Source of the DNA: Devosia sp. 2618
GTDB taxonomy: Bacteria; Pseudomonadota; Alphaproteobacteria; Rhizobiales; Devosiaceae
Direction of reading: 5' to 3'
Assembly (NCBI RefSeq): GCF_040546815.1
Contig: NZ_JBEPOO010000001.1
Coordinates: forward strand, 1 to 64,000
DNA length: 64,000 nt
Shown here: positions 8,534 to 17,313 of the stretch, piece by piece
How the letters are laid out: each line of letters opens with the position of its first letter
How positions within the stretch are numbered: the stretch's first letter is position 1
Made by a program: the position numbers and the translations under genes
Notes under the pieces: model-generated
What the model was told of the DNA's origin: nothing
Seen by the model: the letters and a program-made list of their open reading frames with translations, nothing else
Database searches by the model: none

Positions 8534-10141
8534 CTAGAGCAGGAAGTCTGACGCGATCAGGCTTTTGACGTCGAGCAGCTGGATCGAGAAATCGGCCACG
8601 CCGTCGCCGTTCACGTCGCCATAGACGACAACGCCATCGGCCGATTTGACGTAGCGCAGTTCACCGGCGGTGAAGCTGAAGCTCGAGGTGCCAACGAACT
8701 TGAACGCCTGGTTGCCGGCGGCAAACTCGTTCGCGTCCAGCGCGCGCAGGTCGATGACATCGCCCTGAGCGCGGCTGAAATCTTCGATCGTGTCGCGGGT
8801 TTTGCTGGTGACGCCCGAGTCGGAGAGCTTTTGATAGATGAAGGTGTCTGCGCCGCTACCGCCATTGAGGAAGTCGGAACCGGCGCCGCCGATCAGTTCA
8901 TCATGCCCAGCGCCGCCGAGCAGGATGTCATTGCCAGCGCCGCCGTCGAGATAGTCGTTGCCGCTGCCACCATCGAGCGTGTCGGCGCCGGCACCACCAT
9001 AGAGGCGGTCTTCGCCGACGCCGCCGTAAAGCTTGTCGTTCCCGGCGTCGCCATAGAGCTTGTCGTTACCCGCATCGCCGTAAAGAGTGTCGTTGCCGGC
9101 CTCTCCGCGCAGGGTGTCATTGCCAGCCCCGCCATAGATAAAGTCGTTGCCGTTGCCGCCCCAGATGCTGTCATTGCCGGCATCGCCATAGAGCTTGTCA
9201 TGGCCATCCATGCCCCAGATCTTGTCGTTACCGAGACCGCCATTGATGACGTTCTTGCCCTTGTTGCCCACGAGGGTATCGCTGGCATCGGAGCCCTTGA
9301 GCGACAGGTCGTCGAGGCCGATCAGGCGGGCGGATGTAATGTTGGCGCGCAGCTCGATCGAGACCGACGATTGCACGTGTGAGCCATCGACGAAATCGAT
9401 CTTGGCATTCTCGTTGAGAATTTCGGCCCGGACGCGAGCGGCCTTGCTGCCTTCACCAAAAGTGATGTTCTGGAAGCCAGCGGTGGTCTGGATCTGGTAT
9501 CCGCCCGAGGTGGAGGTGTAGGTCCAGGTATTGCCGACAGCGACCTTCACACCCTTCTCGCCTTCGCCGACCGAATAGAAATTGTCATCGATGACGAAGT
9601 CCGAATAGACGACGCCGGTGATGAAAATCTTGTTGCCCGACTTGCCGAAGTTCTGCGTGATCATCGACGTGTTGTAGCCGCCGAACAGGCCGGTGGCTTG
9701 GCCAATGCCGATCTCGACGAAATTGTCGGACAGCAGATTCAGCCGATGGCCAGCACTTCTGAACAGCGCTTCGTGCGAGCCGATCACGGCGGTGGTTGCG
9801 GTGACTGAACCGCCAAGGTTTTGGTAGACGATGTTCTCGCCCAACGCCCACGAGCCAGAAAGGGTGTATTTTGCTGCAACGCTGCGGCTTGTAATCGTGC
9901 CGTCGCCGATCCCCTCATGCGCGAACTTGTTTGTGGCAAGCATCCAGCTCGAATGGCCGCGTGCGGCGTCCACCAGATAGTAGTTGGTGGCGAGTGGCGC
10001 CTTGGTCGTGTTGGAAATCTGGCCGCCGCTTATGCCCTGGTTGAGGGAAATGCCGAGGCGTGCCGCTTCGGCGCCCGGGTCCATGCGAGCATTGTTGATG
10101 AGTTCGAGCATCAGTTGTTCGCGTGCGGATGGCTCAGCCAT
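8534..10141 (-). CDS. Secreted CAP-domain protein with RTX calcium-binding repeats
   Basis: The 535-residue protein has an N-terminal CAP/SCP domain (about residues 5-170; LINNARMDPGAEA, ALGENIVYQ, GHRLNLL). A linker of about 100 residues follows, then some fourteen GGxGxDxUx-type RTX nonapeptides at about residues 295-435. The C-terminal region has the DxIxDFS pattern and ends hydrophobically (SDFLL), as expected for a type I secretion signal. There is no Sec signal peptide, which fits export by an ABC/MFP/OMF system. No such exporter is encoded in this window. The repeats bind Ca2+ and fold outside the cell. An EF-hand-like DVNGDGVADF is also present near residue 510. The ATG at 10141 has AGG seven bases upstream. 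Confidence 0.9.
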   Translation of the reverse strand: MAEPSAREQLMLELINNARMDPGAEAARLGISLNQGISGGQISNTTKAPLATNYYLVDAARGHSSWMLATNKFAHEGIGDGTITSRSVAAKYTLSGSWALGENIVYQNLGGSVTATTAVIGSHEALFRSAGHRLNLLSDNFVEIGIGQATGLFGGYNTSMITQNFGKSGNKIFITGVVYSDFVIDDNFYSVGEGEKGVKVAVGNTWTYTSTSGGYQIQTTAGFQNITFGEGSKAARVRAEILNENAKIDFVDGSHVQSSVSIELRANITSARLIGLDDLSLKGSDASDTLVGNKGKNVINGGLGNDKIWGMDGHDKLYGDAGNDSIWGGNGNDFIYGGAGNDTLRGEAGNDTLYGDAGNDKLYGDAGNDKLYGGVGEDRLYGGAGADTLDGGSGNDYLDGGAGNDILLGGAGHDELIGGAGSDFLNGGSGADTFIYQKLSDSGVTSKTRDTIEDFSRAQGDVIDLRALDANEFAAGNQAFKFVGTSSFSFTAGELRYVKSADGVVVYGDVNGDGVADFSIQLLDVKSLIASDFLL

Positions 10142-10250
10142 GGTCTTTACCTGTGAGATCGGAATAGACCTTGAGGATGGCAGAGTTGATGGCCTTTACA
10201 AAGGCGAAATCTACTCAGGATGCCAAGTTGAGCAGGGTTTCGTTCATCCT

Positions 10251-10958
10251 CTATTCAGCCTTGATCTGTTCGGCTGCCTTATGGCGGCGGGCTGCGATGA
10301 TCGCTGCCGAAGCGGCCGTGCGGTGGGACGAGGAAAAGAACTCGCGGTGGGCGAGGATCATGATGGTCAAGAGACACGTGACGATCGGCAACCACTCGGC
10401 AACAAACCACGCAACGGTGGCGACGGAGAAATAATAGGCGCGGATGCCGCTGTTGAAGTTGCGGGCCCCCAGCGCGTTCATTGCGGTAATAGCGTCGATT
10501 TCTTCGGGGGAAGTCGGGCTCGCATGGTCGAGTGCGCCGAGCATGATGCAGAAGTGGTTGAACTGGCGCAGCGACAGCGTGAAGGCGAAAAATGCCAGCA
10601 CGAACATGGTCAGCATGACGACCAGATGCAGTTGCACGTCGAGCACGGTGTAGGTGCGCTCAAGCGACAGCGAATCCAGCGCTGCCATCAGGGCAGGGAC
10701 CTGACCGAAGACGGCGAAAATCGCCAGAATCAGCAGCACTGCGGTCGAGGCCAGAAAACTCACCGAACCCATGATGTTGCCCGACAGGATCGCATCGAAC
10801 GGCGACTCGCGCAGCGCCGCATTGGCGACCCAGCGGCGGCGCTGCATGTTCATGATCACCGACAGCGACGGGCGCAGCTTCTCGATCTGCGGCACAATGA
10901 TGTTGTACGCAAAATAACAGATCAGCGGAAACAGGGTGGAGATCAGAATGGTCGACAC
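10251..10958 (-). CDS. DUF599 membrane protein
   Basis: Integral membrane protein of unknown function. About four hydrophobic spans are visible (VSTILISTLFPLICYFAY, ASTAVLLILAIFAVFG, VVMLTMFVLAFFAF and VAWFVAEWLPIVTCLL). The RRRWV motif after the first span, with the later FNHFCIMLGA and NSGIRAYYF stretches, is characteristic of DUF599. I chose a GTG at 10958 because it places the first span at the N-terminus. A TTG at 11024 overlaps the stop of the upstream reductase gene and would add 22 residues, so the start is uncertain. It is probably cotranscribed with the aldo/keto reductase. Confidence 0.75.
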   Translation of the reverse strand: MSTILISTLFPLICYFAYNIIVPQIEKLRPSLSVIMNMQRRRWVANAALRESPFDAILSGNIMGSVSFLASTAVLLILAIFAVFGQVPALMAALDSLSLERTYTVLDVQLHLVVMLTMFVLAFFAFTLSLRQFNHFCIMLGALDHASPTSPEEIDAITAMNALGARNFNSGIRAYYFSVATVAWFVAEWLPIVTCLLTIMILAHREFFSSSHRTAASAAIIAARRHKAAEQIKAE

Positions 10959-11020
10959 GGGAGGCCCCCACAATTGCGTGTGGCCTCCCTTATAGCCGCC
11001 AAAAGGTAAAGGCAGCGTCG

Positions 11021-12058
11021 TCAAATAGGGCGGGGATGGCGGCGGTGGATCGCCTCGATTTCGCCCAAGAGCTCGGTCGACAGGTTCAGGTCCTTGGCGC
11101 CAATGGCGGTGGCGAGCTGCTCGGTGCTGGTTGCGCCGATGATCACCGAGGTCATGAATGGCCGAGTGAGTGCGAAGGCGATGCCCAGCTGTGCCACATC
11201 GATGTCATGACGCTTTGCCAGGGCGAGGTATTCCTTGCCGGCCGTTTCGGAATGCTCGTTCAGCCGCCAGAAGCCTTTCTGGTAATCCCCACGGCTGCCT
11301 TTGGGCATTTGACCATCGAAATATTTGCCGGTGAGCAGGCCACCAGCAAGGGTCGAATAGGCGAGCAGCCCGACATCTTCGTGATGGCTTATTTCGGCCA
11401 GGTCGTGGTCGAAGTGTCGGCGCAGCAGGCTATATTCGTTCTGGACCGAGGCAAGGCGCGGCAGGCCCTTGGCTTCGGCGATGCGCAGCCATTGGGCAAT
11501 GCCCCAAGTGGTTTCGTTGGAAACACCGGCGTGGCCGAGTTTGCCTTCCTTGACCAGATCGCCCAACGTTTCGAGCATGTCTTCGATATTGTCGAGGACA
11601 TCGGCGGTGTTTTGCGAATGCGGCGCGAAGGTCCAGTAGCCTTCAAAATTGTAGCTGCCGCGGCCCGCCCAATGGATCTGGTAGAGATCGATATAGTCGG
11701 TCTGCAAGCGGCGCAGGCTGTCCTCGAAAGCGCGGCGGAGGGTCTTGCCATCGGTACGCGTGCCGTCGCGGATAAAGTCGACCGGGCCACCGGCAACTTT
11801 GGAGGCCAAAATCCATTTGTCGCGCTTGCCGGTCTTTTTGAACCAGTTGCCGATGATTTCTTCGGTGCGCCCAGACGTTTCGGGGCTGCGCGGCACGGCG
11901 TAGATTTCGGCGGTGTCCATAAAATTGATGCCGGCGTCGAGCGCCATGTCGATCTGGGCGTGGCCTTCGGCCTCGGTGTTCTGGCTGCCCCAGGTCATGG
12001 TGCCCAGGCAAAGTTCGGTAACCCGCAGGTCAGTGCGGCCAAGCGGCTTCAATTTCAT
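11021..12058 (-). CDS. Aldo/keto reductase, Tas family
   Basis: NADPH-dependent oxidoreductase with a TIM-barrel fold, 345 residues and full length. The catalytic residues are visible as Asp and Tyr in MDTAEIY, Lys in ILASKV and His in YQIHW. The cofactor-binding end has SVIIGATSTEQL. The PETSGRTEEIIGNW and VSNETTWG segments match the E. coli Tas protein closely. The physiological substrate of this family is not established. Its stop overlaps the first possible start of the DUF599 gene downstream. It faces away from the tRNA gene at 12272, with which it shares a 210-base upstream region. Confidence 0.88.
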   Translation of the reverse strand: MKLKPLGRTDLRVTELCLGTMTWGSQNTEAEGHAQIDMALDAGINFMDTAEIYAVPRSPETSGRTEEIIGNWFKKTGKRDKWILASKVAGGPVDFIRDGTRTDGKTLRRAFEDSLRRLQTDYIDLYQIHWAGRGSYNFEGYWTFAPHSQNTADVLDNIEDMLETLGDLVKEGKLGHAGVSNETTWGIAQWLRIAEAKGLPRLASVQNEYSLLRRHFDHDLAEISHHEDVGLLAYSTLAGGLLTGKYFDGQMPKGSRGDYQKGFWRLNEHSETAGKEYLALAKRHDIDVAQLGIAFALTRPFMTSVIIGATSTEQLATAIGAKDLNLSTELLGEIEAIHRRHPRPI

Positions 12059-12271
12059 AAGATTTCTCGGTAGGCGGAAGGGAGGAGCGCCATACTACTC
12101 AACGCGCCCGAAAATGACATGTTTGGTGCGGCAAAAATTTATCGTCAAAAAAGCGTCACGTAGAACCGCTTTTGGGGTTGAGCTATCCGGCGGTTGCCCC
12201 TATATACCCCTCACGTCGCGGCCACGGTCGCAGTGATGATAGCCCAACCGGTACTGTTATCAACTATTTGA

Positions 12272-12335
<64 letters not shown>

Positions 12336-12348
<13 letters not shown>

Positions 12349-12391
12349 ACGCACCCCTAAATGCTCCGGCGTTTAGGGGTGTTTCCTTTTT
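12336..12391. repeat. Left attachment-site repeat (attL)
   Basis: This 56-base segment holds the last bases of the tRNA and its terminator. It recurs at 41921-41976 with one deleted base and two substitutions. The pair is the best evidence for the limits of the inserted element. Confidence 0.8.
12352..12390 (+). terminator. Terminator of tRNA-fMet
   Basis: Thirteen-base arms (12352-12364, 12369-12381; one G-T pair) with a TCCG loop and a following T-rich run. The same hairpin is present in the right-hand repeat at about 41937-41975. Confidence 0.88.
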
Positions 12392-13885
12392 GTCGACCGG
12401 CAATTTGGCAAGCAGGCCATGAGCTTGGATGTTCACCGGCTGGCGCGGACCTATGGGCGTGAGGACGACTTTGTCGATCATGCCACGAAGCGTTTCGAAA
12501 AGGGCGTCGCGGGGATGGCCTTCTCGGATGCCATCCAAATGCACACGCAGTTCCTTGATAGTGCGGCTATACCTCTCCGCCGACGAAGGGTGAACGGTAA
12601 GCGGCTCCATTTGCGGCGTCAGCGCTTCGAGCTGCTCGAGCAGATCAGCGCGCTCGGCCTCAAGCTTTCGTAAGCGGTCTAAGACAGCGTCAGGGGCATG
12701 GCCTTCCACAATCAGGTCGACCAGCTTTTCAATGGTCTGCTTAAGCTCATTGCTGCGATGCTCGATACTGCCGCGCTGGTCGCGCTTGGTGGCCAGCAAC
12801 TCACGGCGTGTCTCATGGTATTGAGCGACATATGCCGCGATAATTTCTGGGTCGGCCAGATAGCTATCGAGCGCCGCGAGCACCCGATCCTCGACATGTG
12901 CCCGTGTCACGGTGCGGTTGTTGTCGCAGTCGCCACGCTCGCGATTGCCGCTGCAGCCAATGCGGCCTGCGCCTATGACAGTGTAGCTGGCGCCACAAAT
13001 GCCGCATTTGGTGAGCCAGACAGGATATGCTTTGCCTTTGCGGCGACCGGGCCACGATCGGCGCTGCGTTCGCTTTTGCGGGCGATCGAAAGGCCAAACA
13101 CGGTGCGATCAACGATGGCCAAGTGCGGCGCTTCGCTGTGTTGCCATTCCGATTCTGGATTGAGGCGGGAAACACGCTTGCCGGTTGACGGGTCTTTGAT
13201 AAAGCGCTGCCGGTTCCAGACGATCTCGCCGATATAGAGTCGGTTCTGCAGGACGCCGTTGGCGCGGGACTTGCTGCCGTTGAGCGTCGAGGAATTCCAC
13301 TTGCCGCCGCGCGGCCCCGGCACACCTTCGGCATTGAGCGCGGTCGCGATCTCGCGCGGCGTCCGGCCGCCAACATAGTCGGCGAAGATGCGACGTACGA
13401 TCTGCGCCTCTCGCTCGTTAATTTCGTGTTCGCCTGGGCGCCTAGGAATGGCGCGATAGCCATACGATAGGCCGCCACCCGAGGCGCCGGCCGAGACACG
13501 AGCCATGAGGCCGCGGCGGGTCTTGTTGCCGAGCTAGATTAGGAACATTTCGGACATGAGACCCTTGAGGCCCGCATGCATGGCGGTAACCGTGCCGTCA
13601 CTGACGGTCATGATGCGGACACCAGCGAAGGTCAGCTCGTCGCGGATGCTGTGCAGGTCGGCTTGTTTTCGAGCAAGGCGATCAAGGTCTTCGCAGACTA
13701 GGACGTCAAAACGCTTTTCCTTGGCCATGCGCAGCATACCGGCAAGGCGTGGGCGATTATGGACGCTGGCGCCGGACACGGCTTCATCGGAGAAGGCTGC
13801 GACGACATAAAGGCCCTGGCGCTCGGCCCAAGCTTCGCACCAAGCGACTTGGTCTTCGCAGGAGCGTTCGTTCTGGAGGTCAGAG

Positions 13886-14014
13886 CTAAAGCGGGCGTAG
13901 ATCGCGGCGCGGGCCGTAGATTTCATCTTGGCTGGTATCCCGCAAATGGTCCTCAATGGCCTGTTGGCGCGCTAAGGCTTTCACGAACTCGAGCATTGCA
14001 GCATTGGTGTTCAT
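13886..14014 (-). CDS. Small protein upstream of the recombinase
   Basis: A 42-residue frame (MNTNAAMLEFVKALARQQ...) with GAGGG eight bases before its ATG. It overlaps the start of the recombinase gene in a different frame, suggesting translational coupling. Short ORFs of this kind commonly sit directly before serine recombinases in rhizobial elements, but no function is known to me. It could act as a recombination directionality factor or be a remnant. Confidence 0.45.
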   Translation of the reverse strand: MNTNAAMLEFVKALARQQAIEDHLRDTSQDEIYGPRRDLRPL

Positions 14015-14889
14015 ACGCTGACCCTCATGCTGGGCTTCTGTCAACGGTGGGTGCCTGTTGGTTGCGGGTCTCATCGTGGATCTCGCCAAACACGGTCCGC
14101 GAGCTGAAGGCTGGCATACCGCTGCATGGGCGACGCAAGCGTCACCATGACCTCCAGTTTGTGTTCCATCTAAGCAACCCGCCGTCTTGCCGTCGCGCCA
14201 CAATAAAATATCGGGAAAGCAGCAATTCTGCAGAAATTTGGGTTGAGAATTCTGCCCTTGTGGATTTTTCACAAATTGAGGCAAGTTATTGTTATAGCGT
14301 CGATATTTTATCTACAAGTTTGGAAAAGTATTTCCTTGCGTGTTGATCTCAGTATTTCTTCCGCCCTCGGTCTAGCACAGCCTCCCGCCGCTGCGCTGTG
14401 CGCACATTTAGGGAAGAAATCTCGACGGCGATTAATATACGGCCTGTTCTTGCGCTACCGGTGGGCATGTTTTGTCTGCAAGAGCGTCCGGGCTCTGCCG
14501 GAAGGTACCCGATCTCTAGTTCTTGCAGTCGACGAAAATGGTCGCCTCACTAGCGGCTTCATCACCGACGGTTACCCGAACCTTCCGCTCGGGGCTGGGT
14601 GAAGTAGCTGGCTGTCGGCGTGGATAGAACTTCGCTTGATGCATCCACACTCTCTCGGGAGGCATGCTTTGGATGGCGAAATGCTTAAAACATCAGGCAG
14701 GTAACGACCGTAACCGGATCCGTTACCTTGGCGTAATCAGTATTTCACCAATTATTTCAATGAACTAAGTTTGGGTATATTTATATGTTACAGATTTACA
14801 GTAATAGATGTATATACATACACACATACACATACCGATCGTCACAACCTCGAGCTGCTGGTGCACGACTTTATCGCCAGCTTTGTAGA
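14015..14889. other. Gene-poor, partly AT-rich island segment
   Basis: No convincing gene. Broken coding traces lie at about 14040-14180 on the minus strand and an unassigned 119-codon frame at 14243-14602 on the plus strand. The part at 14740-14835 is AT-rich, with a 12-base palindrome ATGTATATACAT at 14808-14819 followed by a CA-rich run. The stretch looks like decayed mobile-element DNA. Confidence 0.5.
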
Positions 14890-15305
14890 CTAGCCTCCAT
14901 CCGCCACCAGGAGAGTGCGGTAAAGCGGCAGCACGCAGTCGTGCGTCAATGGTGCCAGTTCAATGTCGACAACAGCGTTGGGATTGACCCAGGTGATTTA
15001 TCAATCTCTGCGCCTGCCCTCGGTTCCTGCACAATCGCAACCTGGAACAACTCCGCTTCGATAGTCGCGTCGGCTTCATGCGCGGCGGCGGCCGAAAACC
15101 GGCCTAGGTAAGCTGGCGCACTGCGGGTTATCGTCAGCCCCAACTCTTCCCGCAGCTCCCGAATGAACGCATTGATCGGCTGCTCTCCGATATCGATCTT
15201 ACCGCCGAGCTGCATGAAAGCGCTGGTGCCTGTCTTGCGCACCAACAACATCCGTCCACATCCCCCAGTCACCAGACCCGCCGCTACTCGGATGGTTGTC
15301 GGCAT
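14890..15305 (-). pseudogene. Nudix hydrolase, frameshifted near the C-terminus
   Basis: Nudix hydrolases cleave nucleoside diphosphate derivatives. The Nudix box is complete (GGKIDIGEQPINAFIREL followed by REELGL), so the catalytic core could fold. After AEID the frame is lost near 14990. The current frame ends at 14946, whereas the next frame continues with ITWVNPNAVVDIELAPLTH to a TAG at 14890, as expected for a full-length family member of about 138 residues. A single missing base explains this. It is either a recent mutation or a sequencing error. It lies 49 bases downstream of the tctC gene on the same strand. Confidence 0.72.
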
Positions 15306-15354
15306 CGTCAGTTCTGGAAGATCTGCACGTCAGCGGTGCAGTCAGTTTTAGCCA

Positions 15355-16449
15355 TCACTTCTTCAGGCGCACCGCGTATTCCCGTGATAACATATCGAGA
15401 ACCAGATGCCGCACTTTTGGCTCGATGGTTGTGCCTGCCGTAAAGAGCGTTTGAGCGCCGCGATCAGTCACCTGCTCATATTCGCCCAGAATCGACTTCA
15501 CGCTATCGATGTACTCTGGGTCCTCAAAGGTGTCGCGCCAAGCCTGACGCCAGACCTCGATGATCTCTTCAGGGGTATCGTTGCGAAGAACGACCATCTT
15601 CTGCGCTGCGAAACCCGCAATGTTGAATGCGCGGTAAGATTCGTAAGCAGGGCCTGCAGGGACGCGCCCATGCAGCGCTTGGTAGACTTCTTCGACAATT
15701 GGCAGGTCTGGAAATGTAGGGTCGCGCTGCATCTGGCCATGCTCGTCCAGAATACCCCATGTCATCAGGGGAATCGCTTCGCCTGCATCCACCGTCGGGG
15801 CGACATTGCGCAGAAAAGAAGCCGTAGTTTGGTAGTCGATGTTCACCTCGCCACGGTCCATGGCAACCAGGCCATCACCGCGCCCGGTGTACCCAAATAC
15901 ATAGTGGACATCGAACCCTAGAAGTCGAAACGCCAACATCGGCACGAGGTCCAGTGATGTTGGGCCCTGGCTGGCAAACACAAGGCGTTGATCGCCCAGT
16001 TTGGCAACGTCTTCGAACGAACTGATGCCTGTTTCAGCCGAGACGTAAACTACCCCCCCCGTGGGAGCGACCATGACCGGTTCCCAGTCGCTGTAGTCGT
16101 ACCTGACGCGCAGGTCCCCTAAAAGGTAGGGAAACTGGGTCGAGCCCGAAGTCCCCAAGATGGTCAGTCCATCCGCGCGCGTTCGGCCCGCGAAGATGTT
16201 TGGGCCGCGTGTCCCCCCACCGCCCGACTCGTTGATCACCCGTATTTCCGGGTTTCCCGGCAAGTGGCGGGCGAGAAATGGCGCGTTGAATCGCGCCCAT
16301 GTGTCAGATCCTCCCGTTTCTGCAAATGGGATAATCCAGTCGATTGTTTCGCCAGAAAAGCTGATGTCCGCGCGTGCGTTCCCGGCTAACCCAAGTGCAA
16401 ATATTGCACCGGCAACAAGCCGCGTCGCGTAGCGCCGCAAGCTTGTCAT
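15355..16449 (-). CDS. tctC: Tripartite tricarboxylate transporter receptor (TctC-like), copy 1
   Basis: Periplasmic solute-binding protein that captures a carboxylate for a TctAB-type carrier. The ATG at 16449 is chosen because GGAGGAG lies just upstream and the product then starts with a clear signal peptide (cleavage near ARADIS). The frame is open for another 88 codons upstream but without a plausible leader. The 364-residue protein has the TctC fold: IPFAETGGSDTWAR at the first carboxylate loop, TSGSTQFPYLLGD and PTGGVVYVS further on. It is a close paralogue of the protein encoded at 18934-20034. It is transcribed divergently from tctDE, so the 189-base gap at 16450-16638 probably holds the controlled promoter. 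Confidence 0.88.
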   Translation of the reverse strand: MTSLRRYATRLVAGAIFALGLAGNARADISFSGETIDWIIPFAETGGSDTWARFNAPFLARHLPGNPEIRVINESGGGGTRGPNIFAGRTRADGLTILGTSGSTQFPYLLGDLRVRYDYSDWEPVMVAPTGGVVYVSAETGISSFEDVAKLGDQRLVFASQGPTSLDLVPMLAFRLLGFDVHYVFGYTGRGDGLVAMDRGEVNIDYQTTASFLRNVAPTVDAGEAIPLMTWGILDEHGQMQRDPTFPDLPIVEEVYQALHGRVPAGPAYESYRAFNIAGFAAQKMVVLRNDTPEEIIEVWRQAWRDTFEDPEYIDSVKSILGEYEQVTDRGAQTLFTAGTTIEPKVRHLVLDMLSREYAVRLKK

Positions 16450-16638
16450 CCGGGCTCCTCCGATGATCGCTGCAGTCAAACGCATTGTCTTCAACGACCA
16501 TGTGTAGCCATTGCGACTTGCCTCGGCCACCCCTTTAGGATTGAATTTGGCCATAAGTGAGAGGTCCAAGGTGACCAAATCACGGAGGAGGGGGCCGGTA
16601 ACAAGCGCGCCCGAACGACATATGAGGGGCTGGGCAGT

Positions 16639-17313
16639 GTGCGGATCGTACTGATCGAAGACAACATCATGCTGGCGCGGGCGGTGATTCAAGCGCTGCA
16701 GGATGAGGGCCATGCAGTGGACTGGATGGCCAATGGTGAGGAGGGTTCCAGCTTTCTAACCACACAGGGTGCCGATCTGGCGATCGTGGATATCAACCTG
16801 CCAAAGCGTAGCGGTCTGGAGGTGATCCGGGATGTTGGCTCTTCGCAGGCCGACATACCCGTATTGGTTTTGACCGCGCGCGACAGCCTGGACGATCGGA
16901 TAGAGGGGCTCGACGCTGGCGCCGACGACTACATGACCAAGCCGTTTGAGATGGCAGAGCTCAAGGCGCGTTTGCGTGCGCTGGGCCGCAGACGGGGCAA
17001 ACGACTGCACAATGTCGAGCAGTTTGGGGCACTGACTTTTGATCGGTTGGCGCGACAAGTCGTTGGCCCTGAAGGCTCGCTTGGCCTGCCGCGCCGTGAG
17101 TTGGCCCTTTGGGAGCTGCTCGTCGACAACGTGGACCGCGTTGTCCCGAAAGATGCCCTTTGCGACTCCATTTATGGAACGGGGAGCGATATCGATCTCA
17201 ACGCTGTAGAGCTGCTGGTCTCTAGGCTTCGTCGCAAGATTGAGCCCCACGGTGTGACAATCAAGGCCATCCGCGGACTTGGCTACGTCCTGCAGGTTGA
17301 GGCGGCCCAGTGA
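16639..17313 (+). CDS. tctD: Response regulator, OmpR/TctD type
   Basis: DNA-binding regulator of 224 residues, expected to activate tct transport genes when phosphorylated. The receiver domain has the acidic pair in IEDN, the phospho-acceptor Asp51 (LAIVDINLP), the Thr of VLTARD and the Lys of MTKPFE. The C-terminal winged helix ends with IKAIRGLGYVLQ. It starts with GTG at 16639, preceded by GAGGGG. Its TGA overlaps the GTG of the kinase gene (GTGA), so the pair is translationally coupled. The neighbours on both sides are TctC receptors, which fits regulation by the transported carboxylate. Confidence 0.92.
   Translation: MRIVLIEDNIMLARAVIQALQDEGHAVDWMANGEEGSSFLTTQGADLAIVDINLPKRSGLEVIRDVGSSQADIPVLVLTARDSLDDRIEGLDAGADDYMTKPFEMAELKARLRALGRRRGKRLHNVEQFGALTFDRLARQVVGPEGSLGLPRRELALWELLVDNVDRVVPKDALCDSIYGTGSDIDLNAVELLVSRLRRKIEPHGVTIKAIRGLGYVLQVEAAQ

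Noticed and set aside
8860..9260. Regular repeats of about 27 bases resembling a repeat array
   Set aside because: They are imperfect and in frame with the RTX protein, coding for its calcium-binding nonapeptides in tandem. There are no unique spacers, so this is not a CRISPR array.
14243..14602. A 119-codon open frame on the plus strand of the island
   Set aside because: No family resemblance, mixed codon use and an AT-rich start. I could not support it as a gene.
14808..14819. Palindrome ATGTATATACAT as a regulator site
   Set aside because: It is in decayed AT-rich DNA and not near the start of any supported gene.
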